Shown: positions 11,087 to 21,560, counted from the stretch's first letter. The stretch: 64,000 nucleotides of DNA from Adiantum capillus-veneris (GCA_014529385.2 CM043962.1:42874598-42938597), one strand, 5' to 3'. Program-made: numbers and translations. The notes: generated from the letters alone by a model not told the origin.

Positions 11087-11677
11087 ATGGGGCAGTTGTT
11101 CTGCTGTACGCAAATAAGTGAGCCTAAAGTAGGCATAAAGGAGAAGCGGGGAAAGTTTGATAAAGTGCTTGAACCTGGGATTCACTATGTGAATTGGTGC
11201 ACTGGAAAGAAGGTCAAAAAAACTGTAACTTTACGCCTACAGCAGGTGGATGTAAAATGCCAAACCAAAACAAAGGTTTGTTGGATATGAAGTGCCAAAT
11301 TAAAGTGAAGGTCTGTTGGCCATTTTTTGAATCAACCCTTGATTAGTTCTGTCCTCACGTTTGTTTCCTGGCAGGACAATGTATTCCTCGTTGTGGTAAC
11401 TTCACTGCAATACCGGATCAGTCCTAAGATGGCTAATCAGGCATTTTATAAACTTACAGATCCAAGAGTGCAGATTCGATCCTTTGTCTCAGACAGTAAG
11501 GACTCGTTGATAACCACTCAATTGAAGAAGAAAACTTGCAATATGTGTAGAAATCCTAACCAGTTTGTTCTCTTTTTTTTTCCAGTCATCACAACCTCTG
11601 TGCCAAAGATGAATGCTAAAGACATTTATGATAAGAAGGATGAAATAAGCAAGGCTGCCCAAGCTTACCTTCAGAAG
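11087..11677 (+). CDS. HIR: HIR-family SPFH/PHB protein, exons 1-3 (partial gene)
   Basis: Three exons encode the N-terminal SPFH/prohibitin domain of a plant hypersensitive-induced-reaction protein. Exon 1 is 11087-11275 (63 codons), exon 2 11375-11495 and exon 3 11586-11677, all with GT/AG borders. Matching blocks are the start 'MGQLFCC', 'FDKVLEPGIHYVNWC', 'LRLQQVDVKCQTKTK', 'DNVFLVVVTSLQYR', 'AFYKLTDPRVQI' and 'SVPKM'. Gly2 and the nearby cysteines fit N-myristoylation/palmitoylation, the known membrane-anchoring mode of HIR proteins, which sit in plasma-membrane microdomains and take part in hypersensitive cell-death signalling. Intron phases are 0, 1, 0. Reading past the exon 3 donor meets a stop within four codons, so splicing to exon 4 (22492) is needed. 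The protein is diverged from the family; no frame break is seen. Confidence 0.88.
11276..11374 (+). other. HIR intron 1 with duplicated exon end/donor
   Basis: The intron opens with GTTTGT. The last ~26 bp of exon 1 plus the donor are repeated about 36 bp downstream (11287-11320), so that a second, equally placed GT (GTCTGT) follows a second copy of the exon end. The acceptor is a CAG ending at 11374. The duplication could provide an alternative donor. Confidence 0.7.
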
Positions 11678-11825
11678 GTGAAGGACTAACTTGGCTTTTC
11701 TATTGGTTGGTATGCGCCGTATGATGTAAAGATGATGCTCATTGCTATTGAGATAGTTTTGGGCTTTGTTTTGCTTTTCTTTTTGAAAAAGGAAGAAGGA
11801 AAAGGTCCGTTTCCTTAAAATCTCT
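11678..11825. other. Start of HIR intron 3, no element recognised
   Basis: AT-rich sequence with a purine tract near 11780-11805. Nothing coding seen. Confidence 0.4.
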
Positions 11826-12335
11826 CTCTTCAATCACAAAGCTGAGACATCCCTAATCCATTGCAAAGGAGAGCCCATCCTCTCCAATGGGCCTGCGAAG
11901 CAGTCCACTGAATTAAGATGGTACACATCATCCAGATCAAGAAGAAAAACTAACAAGTCTGGACCACCATGCATAGGATGAGTGTGGGTACCTTTCAAAA
12001 AGTAACAATGTTGTCAAAGATCCTAATGTTTTTGGTTGTACTTGTCTTAGTGGCAAGGACTTCATAGGCCATGCAATAAGAATGATTGGATGCGATGAAA
12101 AATCTGCTTTGTATCTTCCCCCTCTTTTCAAGATGACGTGAATCGAAATGTTCGTGAGGCTCTAAGACATACATTTTTCTGTACATGGCTTGGAGAAGGG
12201 AACAAGTTGAGACGAAGAATACATGAAAGCGACAATGGCACTCCAAGCTCGTCAAAACATCTCTTCTGGGGCAAGAGAAGATGATTTTCGGCTCCCTCAT
12301 GTGATCTTTCACCATTGGTCACACCAGAAATGATG
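11826..12335 (-). pseudogene. LINE-1-like RT fragment
   Basis: Minus-strand reading from about 12080 to 11840 gives decayed RT blocks: 'IRIFDNIVTF' (family RSILDNI), 'LLVFLLDLDDVYHLNSVD' (family LLLDFEEAYDRVDW) and 'RMGSPLQWIRDVSAL'. These are in the same order as in LINE-1 at 844-2325. The part from 12080 to 12335 is weaker. It is a short internal fragment with several stops. Confidence 0.7.
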
Positions 12336-12499
12336 TGTGGCCCTAGTGTGGATGCCGGCTTTTTCTATCAAAGTTGTGCAGCTTAGGCGAAGACCTTCTT
12401 ATAGGAGTTAGTCATTTTGACAAAATTTTCCTAATCTCAAGTTTTTAGTCTCATAAAAAGGTAGTAAAATTCAGTAGAGAGGTATATAAGACTTGTATG

Positions 12500-13279
<780 letters not shown>

Positions 13280-13280
13280 G

Positions 13281-14012
13281 ATTGACCAGAGCCCATTCGG
13301 CATTGTGTAGATTGGAGAGGATGTGTTCACAGGTTCAGTTTCAGGAGCCTCGGACGAAGCTCTGGCTCTTGGACACAGGCGTATGGGTTCATTATAGACA
13401 GATTGCCCCCCTTCCAATACACATTGAATGCACCCTCCATAACTCTTACACAGTCCGAGATCACCAGGCTCATCCGCCAGGACCTGACTCAGCTAGACAC
13501 CAGAGGGACATGGATACAGCCAATACAGGAGCTAGGCACGAAGATGGCTTTCTACAGAGAACATCTTCTCCAGCCTACGGCGAACGGTTTCGTGACGAGG
13601 CCGAGATACATGGACACCCACTTGTCCCATGGGATACGGTGTGCTATTGGCCAGATACGCACATCTTCACACCAACTACGGATCGAGGCTGGGATATACA
13701 GCGGAGTACCAACAGAGTCCACGACATGCCCCTTGTGTAACATGGAGCCTGAGACAAAATTACACTACACATGCCACTGCGCCGTCTACTACGAGATACG
13801 AAGCTGCTTCCACTGCTTGTTGAGAGTGGGTTTCGGACCTCTCTCCAAAGTCATGGGGTACGAGGATCAGAGATGCGTGGGTTTGTTTTTGCTCGAGCTG
13901 CACAGAGACAGAGAGAGCCTGCTAAGAGGAGAGGCCAGCCAATCTCAGAGACACATCACAAACTTCTTTAGAGCAGACCCTGGACACCTTGAGGAGTTAC
14001 TACCACATCTAT
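13281..14012 (+). pseudogene. LINE-2 C-terminal region, fragment b
   Basis: The frame 13403-14030 carries the region downstream of RT in LINE-2. A helical stretch ends in 'HGIRCAIGQIRTSSHQLRIE'. A zinc-binding-like motif 'CPLCNMEPETKLHYTCHC' follows, similar to the zinc finger at the C-terminus of many plant LINE proteins. The family tail then reads 'FGPLSKVMGYEDQRCVGLFL' ... 'ITNFF'. It breaks off at 14012, where an LTR in reverse orientation begins. The early part (13281-13403) is in another frame. Confidence 0.78.
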
Positions 14013-14099
14013 CACAAACGGGAGCGCATAACAATATAAAATACATTCGAGTAAATAGGATTTATCACTTATTACTGAAGCCAGAGGATATAGAGAGAA

Positions 14100-14150
<51 letters not shown>

Positions 14151-14460
14151 CGACACAGTACTGGGGACCAGAAGATGTTCTGGTCCCAGTACTGTGTCGA
14201 TCTTCTCACCATAGTAACAGGGGACGCCCTTTTTTGGGCTTCTCGTCCCCACTTGCCGTCCCGCCCTCTTTTTTACACTAAAATCCATTTGAGCCCCGTC
14301 CCCGTTTCCCATCCCGGAATGCGTCCCTTGTGACTATGCTTCTCACTCTCTCTCTCCCTCTCTATCTATTTCTCTCTATATCCTCTGGCTTCAATAATAA
14401 GGGATAAATCCTATTTATCCGAATGTATTTATATTGTTATGCGCTCCCGTTTGTGACAAT
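14013..14460. repeat. LTR palindrome (two inverted LTR ends)
   Basis: Bases 14013-14176 are the near-perfect reverse complement of 14180-14460 once a 137-bp MITE plus target repeat is removed from the right arm. The arms include ~95 bp of unique LTR sequence, a GA/TC tract and a 28-bp inner stem with a four-base loop (around 14148-14207). The right arm is a retrotransposon LTR end, because it ends in CA and is followed by a primer site. The left arm is the same LTR end inverted. Confidence 0.82.
14210..14338. mobile_element. hAT-like MITE, 129 bp
   Basis: The termini CATAGTAACAGGGGACGC and GCGTCCCTTGTGACTATG are inverted repeats matching at 16 of 18 positions. The element is flanked by an exact 8-bp direct repeat CTTCTCAC (14202-14209 and 14339-14346), the size made by hAT transposases. 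It has no coding capacity. It interrupts an otherwise continuous palindrome, which confirms its boundaries. Confidence 0.88.
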
Positions 14461-14667
14461 GGTGTCAGAGCATGGTCTCCTCTCTATCTCTATAAAGGAG
14501 GACGACTCTGGGAAGATACGGGAAGAAGCCATGACAAGCCAAGAGAGAAGTAAGCAGGCGGAGCCCTAAGTCCTGCAAGGAAAAGCTCGCAGAGTTGGAA
14601 ATTTTTTTCTCTGTGCAGATGTCGACACAAGACTTGGGATTCTTTGAGAAGGCGACAAGAGCATGAT
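14461..14667 (+). mobile_element. Primer site and leader of a truncated LTR retrotransposon
   Basis: TGGTGTCAGAGC just after the LTR end at 14460 is a one-mismatch tRNA-iMet primer site. About 150 bp of leader follow, then an ATG frame near 14620 (STQDLGFFEKATR) resembling a Copia gag start. The element is cut at about 14667, where minus-strand pararetrovirus sequence begins. Confidence 0.65.
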
Positions 14668-14669
14668 GC

Positions 14670-14858
14670 TCAAGAACCTAGAGAATCCGACTCCGTCTGT
14701 TTCCATTTGATGGGATTCATTACCCGATCTTCTTCATCATTATAAAGCATAATCTCGAAACTAATTACTGACTCATCATCAGAGGAAGCCTCTAAGATAG
14801 AAAATATTTGTGGTAGCAGCACATCTAGTTCATCCAATTCTTCTTCTTGATACAACAC
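14670..14858 (-). pseudogene. EPRV-1 coat-protein ORF, N-terminal acidic part
   Basis: Short frame with 'EEELDELDVLLPQIF' matching the acidic N-terminal segment of the EPRV-2 coat-protein ORF (39889-38711). It stops at the truncation point. Upstream, to 14984, a decayed link to the CxxC segment is readable. Confidence 0.75.
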
Positions 14859-14984
14859 GCATCCATCATCTTTAAAAACTGTCCGGTCACTATCCTCTGG
14901 TAAGATAGTTCTAACAACTTTACCTTGTTGTTGTCGTTGCTCCCAAGTTTGGACTTAGCATTAATTCCTCATCTAACATTAGGA

Positions 14985-15425
14985 TTAAACCCATCTTCTA
15001 AATCCTTTGTTACAAATGGGGGACATATCTGCAAGAAACTGGGTTACTGATTCAATAGTGGGTTCATGCAAAACGGTTGAAAACATCCTTGAGAAAGTTT
15101 TGTCAGTAGATTGATTATCATACTGATTTAACTGCACATGCTTTGCTTCCTTTCCTTCTTTCTTATATTTCCTTTCCTGATATAATATCTCCCGGGGAAA
15201 AAGAGGTGAAGACTGAGTAAGCAGGGAAAGTTTGTTAAGTACCTGGTACTGGAAAGCAGCAAGCTCTTTGAGAGCATTAGTGTGCCAATTCGCAGAAGAC
15301 TGCAAGGGTTGTAACTGTGTATTTGGAGAAGGCACAATATATGGCATATAATGAGACAAATCTTTATCATTGATATCCTTGAAATTCAAGACTTCAATTC
15401 CATTAGCAACATAAGTAGAAGCCAT
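14985..15425 (-). pseudogene. EPRV-1 CxxC/linker ORF between movement and coat proteins
   Basis: A 146-codon frame. Just upstream, across a frame break, is a CKLCN zinc-like pair; the frame starts 'MASTYVANGIEVLN' and contains 'SSANWHTNALKELAAFQ' and 'MFSTVLHEP'. The same blocks, in the same order, occur in EPRV-2 at 34892-34671 and 40013-39795. Its role is not known. Position between movement protein and coat protein would fit a separate domain of a polyprotein. Confidence 0.65.
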
Positions 15426-15701
15426 GATGCGGTTGCATAATTTACATTGAAATAATCCTTTGGAATCCTTGTAACTTTTTGGATGAAGACAAGCCAGAGA
15501 TGGATGTGATCTAGCAGATGAAGTAGACTCAACAGAGCTCTATGTGCCGGCATAGTACTGGGGTTTAGCCAGTACAGATTCCAACTGCTTCTTAGACTTC
15601 GATCGACCTAGTATCTTATACTGGTCTGTAGAGCCCAGCCATTGCACTTGCAAAGGAGTTGGTGCAGTCACTTCATTTAGAAGGGTCTTAGAAATATCCA
15701 C

Positions 15702-16436
15702 CTACCATTCATGAGAGAATTGGACTTCTTGCCAAGTAACCATTTCAGGTAAGGTACCTTGAGTGGTCTCGTCAACCTTCATGACAATATTTTGTCCCTT
15801 AACTAAAGAAGCATCCTCTTTTAAGTACCCAGAATTGTACACCGAAGGTAAACAGGTGTTCACAGTTCTAATGATCATGCGATAAGCGATTTGCAGGTGA
15901 TCTAAACTATGTTTGAGATCTAAACCATGGGTTTTGATTAACAAAGAGACAATCTCATCAAAGTATTTGTCAGTGAGACTACAAGGGAAGTTAGGAAAAC
16001 ACTCTATATAGATAGGTCCGTTTGAAAGGCTTCCTTGCAATACACTAATAGTTTGGTTTGCCAAATTTTTATGCCTGGTGTCCAGTAATGCTCCAATGCA
16101 TGAGACATTCAAGCCTTTGCAAAACAAGGGGATTATGCCTATGGCTATATATCCTATATGCATAAACTGATGACCTTTCTTCAAAGCTTTTTGCCTAAAG
16201 TCAGAAAGCTCTTCAAAGAGATGGATAATATGATTATCCGTCTCACTGTCTCTGACAGTAAGTTTTCCATGTGTTTCATGATACAGGGTGTTGGGTGAAA
16301 GGGCAAAAACCTTGTGATATTTATAGATTTGAGCAAAAGATACCTTTGGGAGGCTCCATTTTCCAAAGGGATTAGCTTCGTCGAATTCGATATGATCAGA
16401 AAGTAACTTCTTAAAGGAAGAGATGATCATAGCCAT
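15702..16436 (-). pseudogene. EPRV-1 movement protein (30K superfamily)
   Basis: An uninterrupted 244-codon frame starts at an ATG (16436) 260 bp downstream of the primer site. It shows the 30K movement-protein core of caulimovirids: 'HIGYIAIGIIPLFCKGLN', an ALLDTRHKN block with the conserved Asp, and 'GPIYIECFPNFPCSLTD'. In living relatives this protein forms tubules through plasmodesmata for cell-to-cell spread. Homologous reading continues after the stop at 15702, so the ORF is probably prematurely ended rather than complete. The surrounding viral genes are broken. Confidence 0.82.
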
Positions 16437-16695
16437 AATGATAGAGGTTAAGACTTCACATAGTTAGGTGATGTTGAGCGCGATTAGAGTACTAGGGTGC
16501 TAAGCACTTGATAGTGAACTTGATTGGAAGATATAAAGAGCTGACAGTGTCTGTGTCTGAGCGGCACCAAGCCTAGCGATTGCGACTTAAACAACTATGG
16601 GCTTCCAATTTCACTATATGAAGGTACTCATTAATCAGCTTTCACTCAACAATTACTACTTGCTGTAATAAAGCACTTAAACCAACTAATACAAG

Positions 16696-16707
16696 GCTCT
16701 GATACCA
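16696..16707 (-). promoter_or_regulatory. EPRV-1 primer-binding site (tRNA-iMet)
   Basis: GCTCTGATACCA on the plus strand is the exact reverse complement of the tRNA-iMet primer site used by caulimovirids. It lies in the intergenic region between promoter and movement protein. Confidence 0.88.
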
Positions 16708-16957
16708 ATTTTAGCAGAATCTAGACATACAAATAATAATTGAGAAGATACTAACAGAATTGGGAGAGGCGGAAACGATCTAAATAACACAGAGAAGATG
16801 GAACAAAAAGAGGTACTTGATTTATCATAGAAGATTACAAGCTATACAGAAACGAACTGCCAGGGTTAGGCTTGACTAGGAAGGTCTCTGTAGGTAAGAA
16901 GCTATTCGCTCGGGAGTGGTAAGAAAGTTCTCCCCTTTTGCATTGGAGACCTCCCTT

Positions 16958-17112
16958 CTTTATAGTGGAAGAGCTAGGATAGCTTCAAACATACGCAAGT
17001 GCCGGTTGCTTTAGAATGCGTGTATCTTTACAGGTGTCACCTAGAAGGCGTTCGGCATACGTGAGTGCGGGTTGCTTTAGTGTGAGTATCTTTACAGGTG
17101 TCAAGTAGAAGA
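16958..17112 (-). promoter_or_regulatory. EPRV-1 promoter region: TATA box and upstream tandem repeat
   Basis: CTATAAAG on the minus strand (16965-16958) lies about 250 bp upstream of the primer site, as expected for the pregenomic RNA promoter. Immediately upstream (16990-17112) are two diverged copies of a 66-bp unit (CATACG...TTTACAGGTGTCA). Similar repeated enhancer blocks occur upstream of TATA boxes in plant pararetroviral promoters. Activity is not shown here. Confidence 0.6.
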
Positions 17113-17202
17113 CCTTAGTGCAGATATTTTATAAAAGTAAGATATATGTTACGTCACTGCTTAGATCTTATCTTTTCTAGAAGTGCTGTATGACATCCTT
17201 GC

Positions 17203-17640
17203 TTAGGTTGCCTTGACGCGGGATAGCAAATCAGCAATGTTACTTTCACAACCAGGCACATATTTATAAGTCACATCAAAATGACTCAGCTTGTAGGCCC
17301 ATCTGTATATGGGAGCATTTCCCACTTTTCCCGCATTCTTTTCTTGGAAGAACTTATCAAAATGCTTCAAGTCACTCCTTAGTGTGAATGGGATCCCCAA
17401 TAGAAATAATCGGAATGATAACACGGCATTCACAGCAGCTAGCAGTTCCCTTTGAATTGAATGATACCGCTGCTCAGCATCTTTGAACTTTCCAGAAGCC
17501 CATCTACAAATAATAGGGGTATCATTTACTTATTCACACATTATACCTCCCTATGCTTCTTCGGATGCGTCTGAATATACAATTAAAGGATTACTAGTAG
17601 GAATTTGTAAGGGAGGTAATTTCTAGCAGATCTCCTTTAT
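17203..17640 (-). pseudogene. EPRV-1 RNase H domain
   Basis: Minus-strand frames hold the C-terminal half of caulimovirid RNase H: 'RSDLKHFDKFFQEK', 'RWAYKLSHFDVTYK' and 'SNIADLLSR'. They match EPRV-2 at 37011-36545. The upstream part (17640-17434) is in another frame with stops. Confidence 0.8.
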
Positions 17641-17851
17641 TTTATGCACAGTAACAGATAAATTCTCATACCAAAAGAAGTCCTTGCTCCTTTCCAATTG
17701 CTTGAATGGGAGTAAATTCTTTGCAAGATGAGGGTATTGTGACACTATCCATTGTAGACAGCCGACAAAGGATTGAACCTGTTTGCGATTTTGCAGTTGA
17801 TCTGGAAAATTCATTAATTGCTTCAAAACATGGTCTTGCATCTGCATGCAG
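17641..17851 (-). pseudogene. EPRV-1 RT C-terminal fragment
   Basis: Within the frame 17949-17623, 'NFPDQLQNRKQVQSFVGCLQ' and 'LPFKQLERSKDFFW' match the RT-RNase H connection of caulimovirids and EPRV-2 (about 37130-36980). The match ends at about 17851, defining the truncation. The finger and palm of RT, including the active site, are absent. Confidence 0.78.
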
Positions 17852-17854
17852 CTA

Positions 17855-18257
17855 AATGATCTATGAGACCACAAAGTTACAACATGGTGGAATCTAGTAC
17901 AATGTCTCGGTACAAAAGATAAAAAGTGGGGTACTGAAAAACATATCAAAAATCCCTACCTACTAGATGGTTGGGGGGGGGAGGGGGGGGGACTCATACA
18001 GTATGATACAAAGGCTGATACAGGGCTGAGACAGAAGTGATACAAGGGCAGATACAAGAGTAAGCATGATATACAATCCTCGTCAGGATCACCGGAAGAC
18101 CATCATCAGTCGCTGGCGAATTTCATCAATCTCCTCCATCGTCAGTAGTCTGACCGGGCGTCGTGCATATCAGGCGAGGGTGACCCGAATCCGCTGATGT
18201 AGTCTCCGTTGATGTTGTGTAGTCCTCCTCAGCTATGGGCGCTTGGATCTCCCAAGC
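17855..18257 (-). other. LINE-2 3' UTR and tail
   Basis: Noncoding stretch after the C-terminal domain, containing a G/C homopolymer block near 17972-17991. It ends with the same 3' tail as fragment a (13090-13140). The abutting EPRV-1 end leaves no visible target duplication. Confidence 0.65.
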
Positions 18258-18503
18258 TCAGTCGTTGGGTCGATCAGCGTGCCTATGGTGTGAGGAGAGT
18301 ATGAGCTCTGCTATGGCAGCAACGTCCGGCTTCACAATATCCGCTCTATAAAAGAAGTCTGTGATCCGTCTCTGAGAGTGGCTAGCCTCTCCTCTCAACA
18401 AGCTCTCTCTGTGTCTTTGTAGCTCTACCAAGAACAATCCCAGACATCTCTGGTTCTCATACCCCATGACTCTAGAAAGCAGCCCAAAACCCTCTCTGAA
18501 CAA
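18258..18503 (-). pseudogene. LINE-2 C-terminal tail domain
   Basis: Reads 'FREGFGLLSRVMGYENQRC', 'LGLFLVELQRHRESLLRGEA' and 'RRITDFF', nearly the same as fragments a and b at 12.6 and 13.9 kb. The zinc-binding part is missing between here and the RT at 18550. Confidence 0.75.
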
Positions 18504-18549
18504 GCAATGGAAGCGACCTCTTTTGCCAAGGTTGACAGACTAACCACTA

Positions 18550-19530
18550 TCATGAGCAAACCTGTGAACCACTATCATGAGCAAACCTGTGCAATGCATC
18601 CAAATGACGTTGCATCCCCTCTGGAGAGTCAGAAATCAACACAATATCATCAGAATATAACAATAGTGGAATCCATGTCCTTGCCAATTGGGCACCTCTA
18701 TCACCATCTCTCTCAATGTAGTCTGAAACCTCATCCACATACATACCAAATAGTGTAGGAGATAGTGGGCATCCTTGTTTCACCCCGATAGTGGAGTGAA
18801 CTAAAGTAGATAGCCCCTTTGACTTGTGTACATGTCCCACTACTGACCTGCATAGTGTCATAATCCCCCAAATCGGCTCTATGGGCACTCCCATCTCCTG
18901 TAGTCTGCGCATCAATCTAGCTCTGGGTACTATGTCAAATGCAGTCCACAAAGCTACAATAAATCAGTCTCCCATCTCCTTGGCCCTCAATAATGGCTCT
19001 AAGTGTCAGAATGTGATCAAGAGTAGAAAAACTTCTCTTGAACCTTGTCTGCCTTATGGCTCATACACCCTCCCGCTCTACCGATCTACTAGCTGCTGCT
19101 CAAGAATAGATGCGTACAACCGTGGCAGTGTGTGTCCAATCATGATAGTGCGGTAGTTCCCATGCTCCATAAGGTCTCTTGACTTGAAGATAGGCATAAT
19201 AGTGGATAAGCTCCAAGTATCAGGCAGACACTCACACATGGCACGGTTAAACATCATCGCTATAAGCTCTGCAAGAAAATCCCTCGCATGTATAAAATGC
19301 TCTGCTACCAAACCATCATGATCATATGCCTTCCTAGTCCTTATCCTATCAATGGCCTTCTTCACCATCTCAGCGGTGAAAAAAGCACGTGTGGGGGCAT
19401 GACTCAGGGGGGTCGGGGAGAGGTGCTTGTCCGGGTACTGTGTACAAGGATGATGCATACTGGCCCCAAGCCTCTGTAGAAGTGATGGCAAGAGGAGTGG
19501 AATGCTCATGGAAGAGTCTCCATGCCTCAC
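18550..19530 (-). pseudogene. LINE-2 reverse transcriptase
   Basis: Two minus-strand frames (19530-19078 and 18951-18550) hold the RT. The first has 'KKAIDRIRTRKAYDHDGL', 'FKSRDLMEHGNYRTIMIGHT' and a 'LYASILEQQL' block. The second has 'AFDIVPRARLMRRLQEMGVP', 'TIGVKQGCPLSPTLFGMYVD' and the active site 'LLLYSDDIVLISDS' (Y-S-D-D where the family usually has YADD). The link between them (18950-19080) is out of frame, so the enzyme is not made intact. Confidence 0.88.
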
Positions 19531-19861
19531 TTGAGTCCTGACTCAAGAATAGCTGATATAGATCCTGCTCTAATCGTGCCAGAAATGCCCTCTGCTTTCG
19601 CCGCACTAGGCGTCGGAAGGCAACCTGTGATTGTCTGTGAGTGTTGTCTCCCAAAAGTACCTCTCTCTGGAGTTTGGCTCTCATCTTGCGGCACTCCTCA
19701 TTATACCAATTGTTCTAGGGCATGCTCCCAGAATGTCGTCTTTGCTCAAGCTGTGTGTGTGGGACCATGGGTATGCCTCTGCTGCTGCATCATGCAATGT
19801 TTGTGTCAGTATAGAAGTGAGCTCCTCCAGAGGTCGCCTTGGCTCCTCAATGCACGAACGA
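19531..19861 (-). pseudogene. LINE-2 pre-RT region
   Basis: Decayed minus-strand coding sequence in frames 19684-19370 and 19899-19681, including 'RRKQRAFLARLEQDLYQLFL' and 'LTSILTQTLHDAAAEAYPW'. This is the helical segment between endonuclease and RT in LINE ORF2 proteins. It stops at the inserted LTR-like block. Confidence 0.7.
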
Positions 19862-20284
19862 CCGGTCGGTTGGCCGGTTAGTCGGTGGCCGGTAGTCAAT
19901 GGTGGGTGGCCAGTGGTCGGAAGTCAATGGCCGGTGGCCGGTGGCCGAATTCAAAAGCGGACTTGTCTTCTCAAGGGCGGCCACACATGGGCGGATTGGA
20001 GGGTCCATTTTGGACTTATCTACACAAGGGCGGCTACACATGGCTGCCTCTCATGAGAGATGGTAGCCCTTTTGGCCTATAAAAGGAGGCCATTTCTACA
20101 CACATTTGATAGTGTGAAGTTGATGCAACAAGGTGAGTGTGAGGTGGTGAGAGTGAAGCAAGGCGGGAGCTCTATTAAGGGTATAATCCCTTTGTAAACT
20201 ACTTCTTGTTTTGAAGTACTAAAGCCATTGAGTGGCTACTTTCCCGTGGACGTAGCCCACATTGGGTGAACCACATATATCGTG

Positions 20285-20334
<50 letters not shown>

Positions 20335-20411
20335 TCTTGTGTGTGAAATCTATCTCTCTCCATTAAGTAATCTACTCAAATATCTATTTAGCTACGTCTT
20401 ATTTCCTAACA
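19862..20411 (+). repeat. Probable solo LTR inserted in LINE-2
   Basis: The block interrupts the LINE-2 reading between endonuclease and pre-RT. It begins with a degenerate GGCCGGT-rich tandem stretch (19862-19955). It has a TATAAAAGG box at 20078-20086, the GTAGCCCACATTGGGTGAACCAC block typical of Copia LTR 3' regions, and a TC microsatellite (20290-20331). It ends ...TTCCTAACA at 20411. The left end and a target duplication were not found, so a partial LTR is possible. Confidence 0.6.
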
Positions 20412-21003
20412 CCCATGTCTATTAGGTATCGTCCATACTCAGTATGCTCCACATCCTGTGACAGTCTAGATAGGCCCATCTCTGCAATATCGAGCTGAAG
20501 TATCATAAAATATTGTCTACTGCTGAGCAGTCCTAGCATTGGAGTCACCCAGGATGATAATGTCACCATCTCTAGAAAACTCCCATATGTCATCATCCAA
20601 AATAGCAAAGGGGGACTGCTATGCTCTAGGTGGTGCATAGATAGATGTACTAGGAGGAAAGTAACATATAGCAATGTATAGGTATTTGTCTGTCTCATCT
20701 CGCAATCTCACCCACATGTACCTAGCCTCCTCATCTCTGCGGGCAATATGTATCAATGGCTGCAACTTCTCCCTGAATAAAAATGCCACTCCCCTTGAGC
20801 CCCGTCCTCTATGCTCTGATCAAGTCTCCTTTCTGCAAGGTGTCTCCCATCTGTATCTGCTAACCCGTGTCATAGACTGTCCATGGGCCTAGTGCGTGTT
20901 TGAGTAGAATATGATGTCCCTCCCGATGAAACTGTCCTCAAAAACACCCACATCAAGACGTAGAGACCCATTACAGTTCCAGGTAGCAAGTTTCAGTGTG
21001 GTC
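20412..21003 (-). pseudogene. LINE-2 endonuclease (EEP/AP type)
   Basis: Minus-strand reading from about 21003, with frameshifts and stops, gives the endonuclease start 'LKLATWNCNGSLRLDVGVF', 'GRGSRGVAFLFREKL', 'YLYIAICYFPPS' and 'GDIIILGDSNAR'. These are the EEP core motifs (WNCNG, GDxN) of LINE target-nicking enzymes. The C-terminal SDH motif is not visible before the LTR insertion at 20411. Confidence 0.78.
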
Positions 21004-21020
21004 CCATAGGTCTCGTGCCT

Positions 21021-21560
21021 TCATTTGGAGCACTTCTCCATAATGACCACTCTCCCATCTCTATAAAATGCCACCTTTCCTTTCTCTCTGGCGGTCCTTA
21101 TCTCTGGCACGACTTCTTTCATATGAGCAATCTGTGAGAGTCTGAGGTCATCCCCAAGGAATACCCCCGTTTTCTTTAGTGTAGGACGCCTCTTCAAGAA
21201 GTCTTTCTTCGCTTCCATGGAGGGGAAACGAAGGATCAATGCTCTACCCTTTGAAGTCTCCCCATTCCTTGCTTCCCCTTCTCTTTTCTTGCCCACTCTC
21301 CATGCCTTAGTATGTGTGGCCTCACCACCCATCATATGTAGGAGATCTTTGACCTCGCCTTCCACATTATCACGGTCTTTTAGGCCGGATACACGTACAT
21401 GCAAAGCTCTAGTCTTCCTTCTTTGCTCTTCCTCTAGGGTCATGTTAATGATTGTGGGAGTGGGAATGGCTGTTGGTTCTTTCCCTTTCGCTTTCTTGGC
21501 GACTTCTATCCACTTTTCGGCTTCATCTACCTTCTTTTGTGTTTTCGTCATTGCATCCAC
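21021..21560 (-). pseudogene. LINE-2 ORF1, C-terminal RNA-binding part
   Basis: A 179-codon frame shaped like an L1-type ORF1: a helical segment ('KKVDEAEKWIEVAKKAKGKE'), then an RRM-like domain ('ALHVRVSGLKDRDNVEGEV', 'GRALILRFPSMEAKKDFLKR') and a basic C-terminus ('GKVAFYRDGRVVIMEKCSK'). In L1-like elements this protein trimerises by coiled coil and binds element RNA. It is intact over this frame, but the upstream coiled-coil part (21996-21640) is in another frame. Confidence 0.72.

Larger units (their letters stand above)
14668..17851 (-). mobile_element. EPRV-1: endogenous pararetrovirus (Caulimoviridae) fragment
   Basis: On the minus strand the order is RT C-terminus, RNase H, intergenic promoter with primer site, movement protein, a small CxxC domain and the start of the coat-protein ORF. 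It is the same lineage as EPRV-2 at 34522-40063 and runs through the same gene junctions. RNase H, promoter and movement protein are contiguous, so the integrated form did not begin at the promoter as an LTR element would. It lies antisense in HIR intron 3. It abuts the LINE-2 3' end at 17852-17855 and an LTR leader at 14667. Confidence 0.85.
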
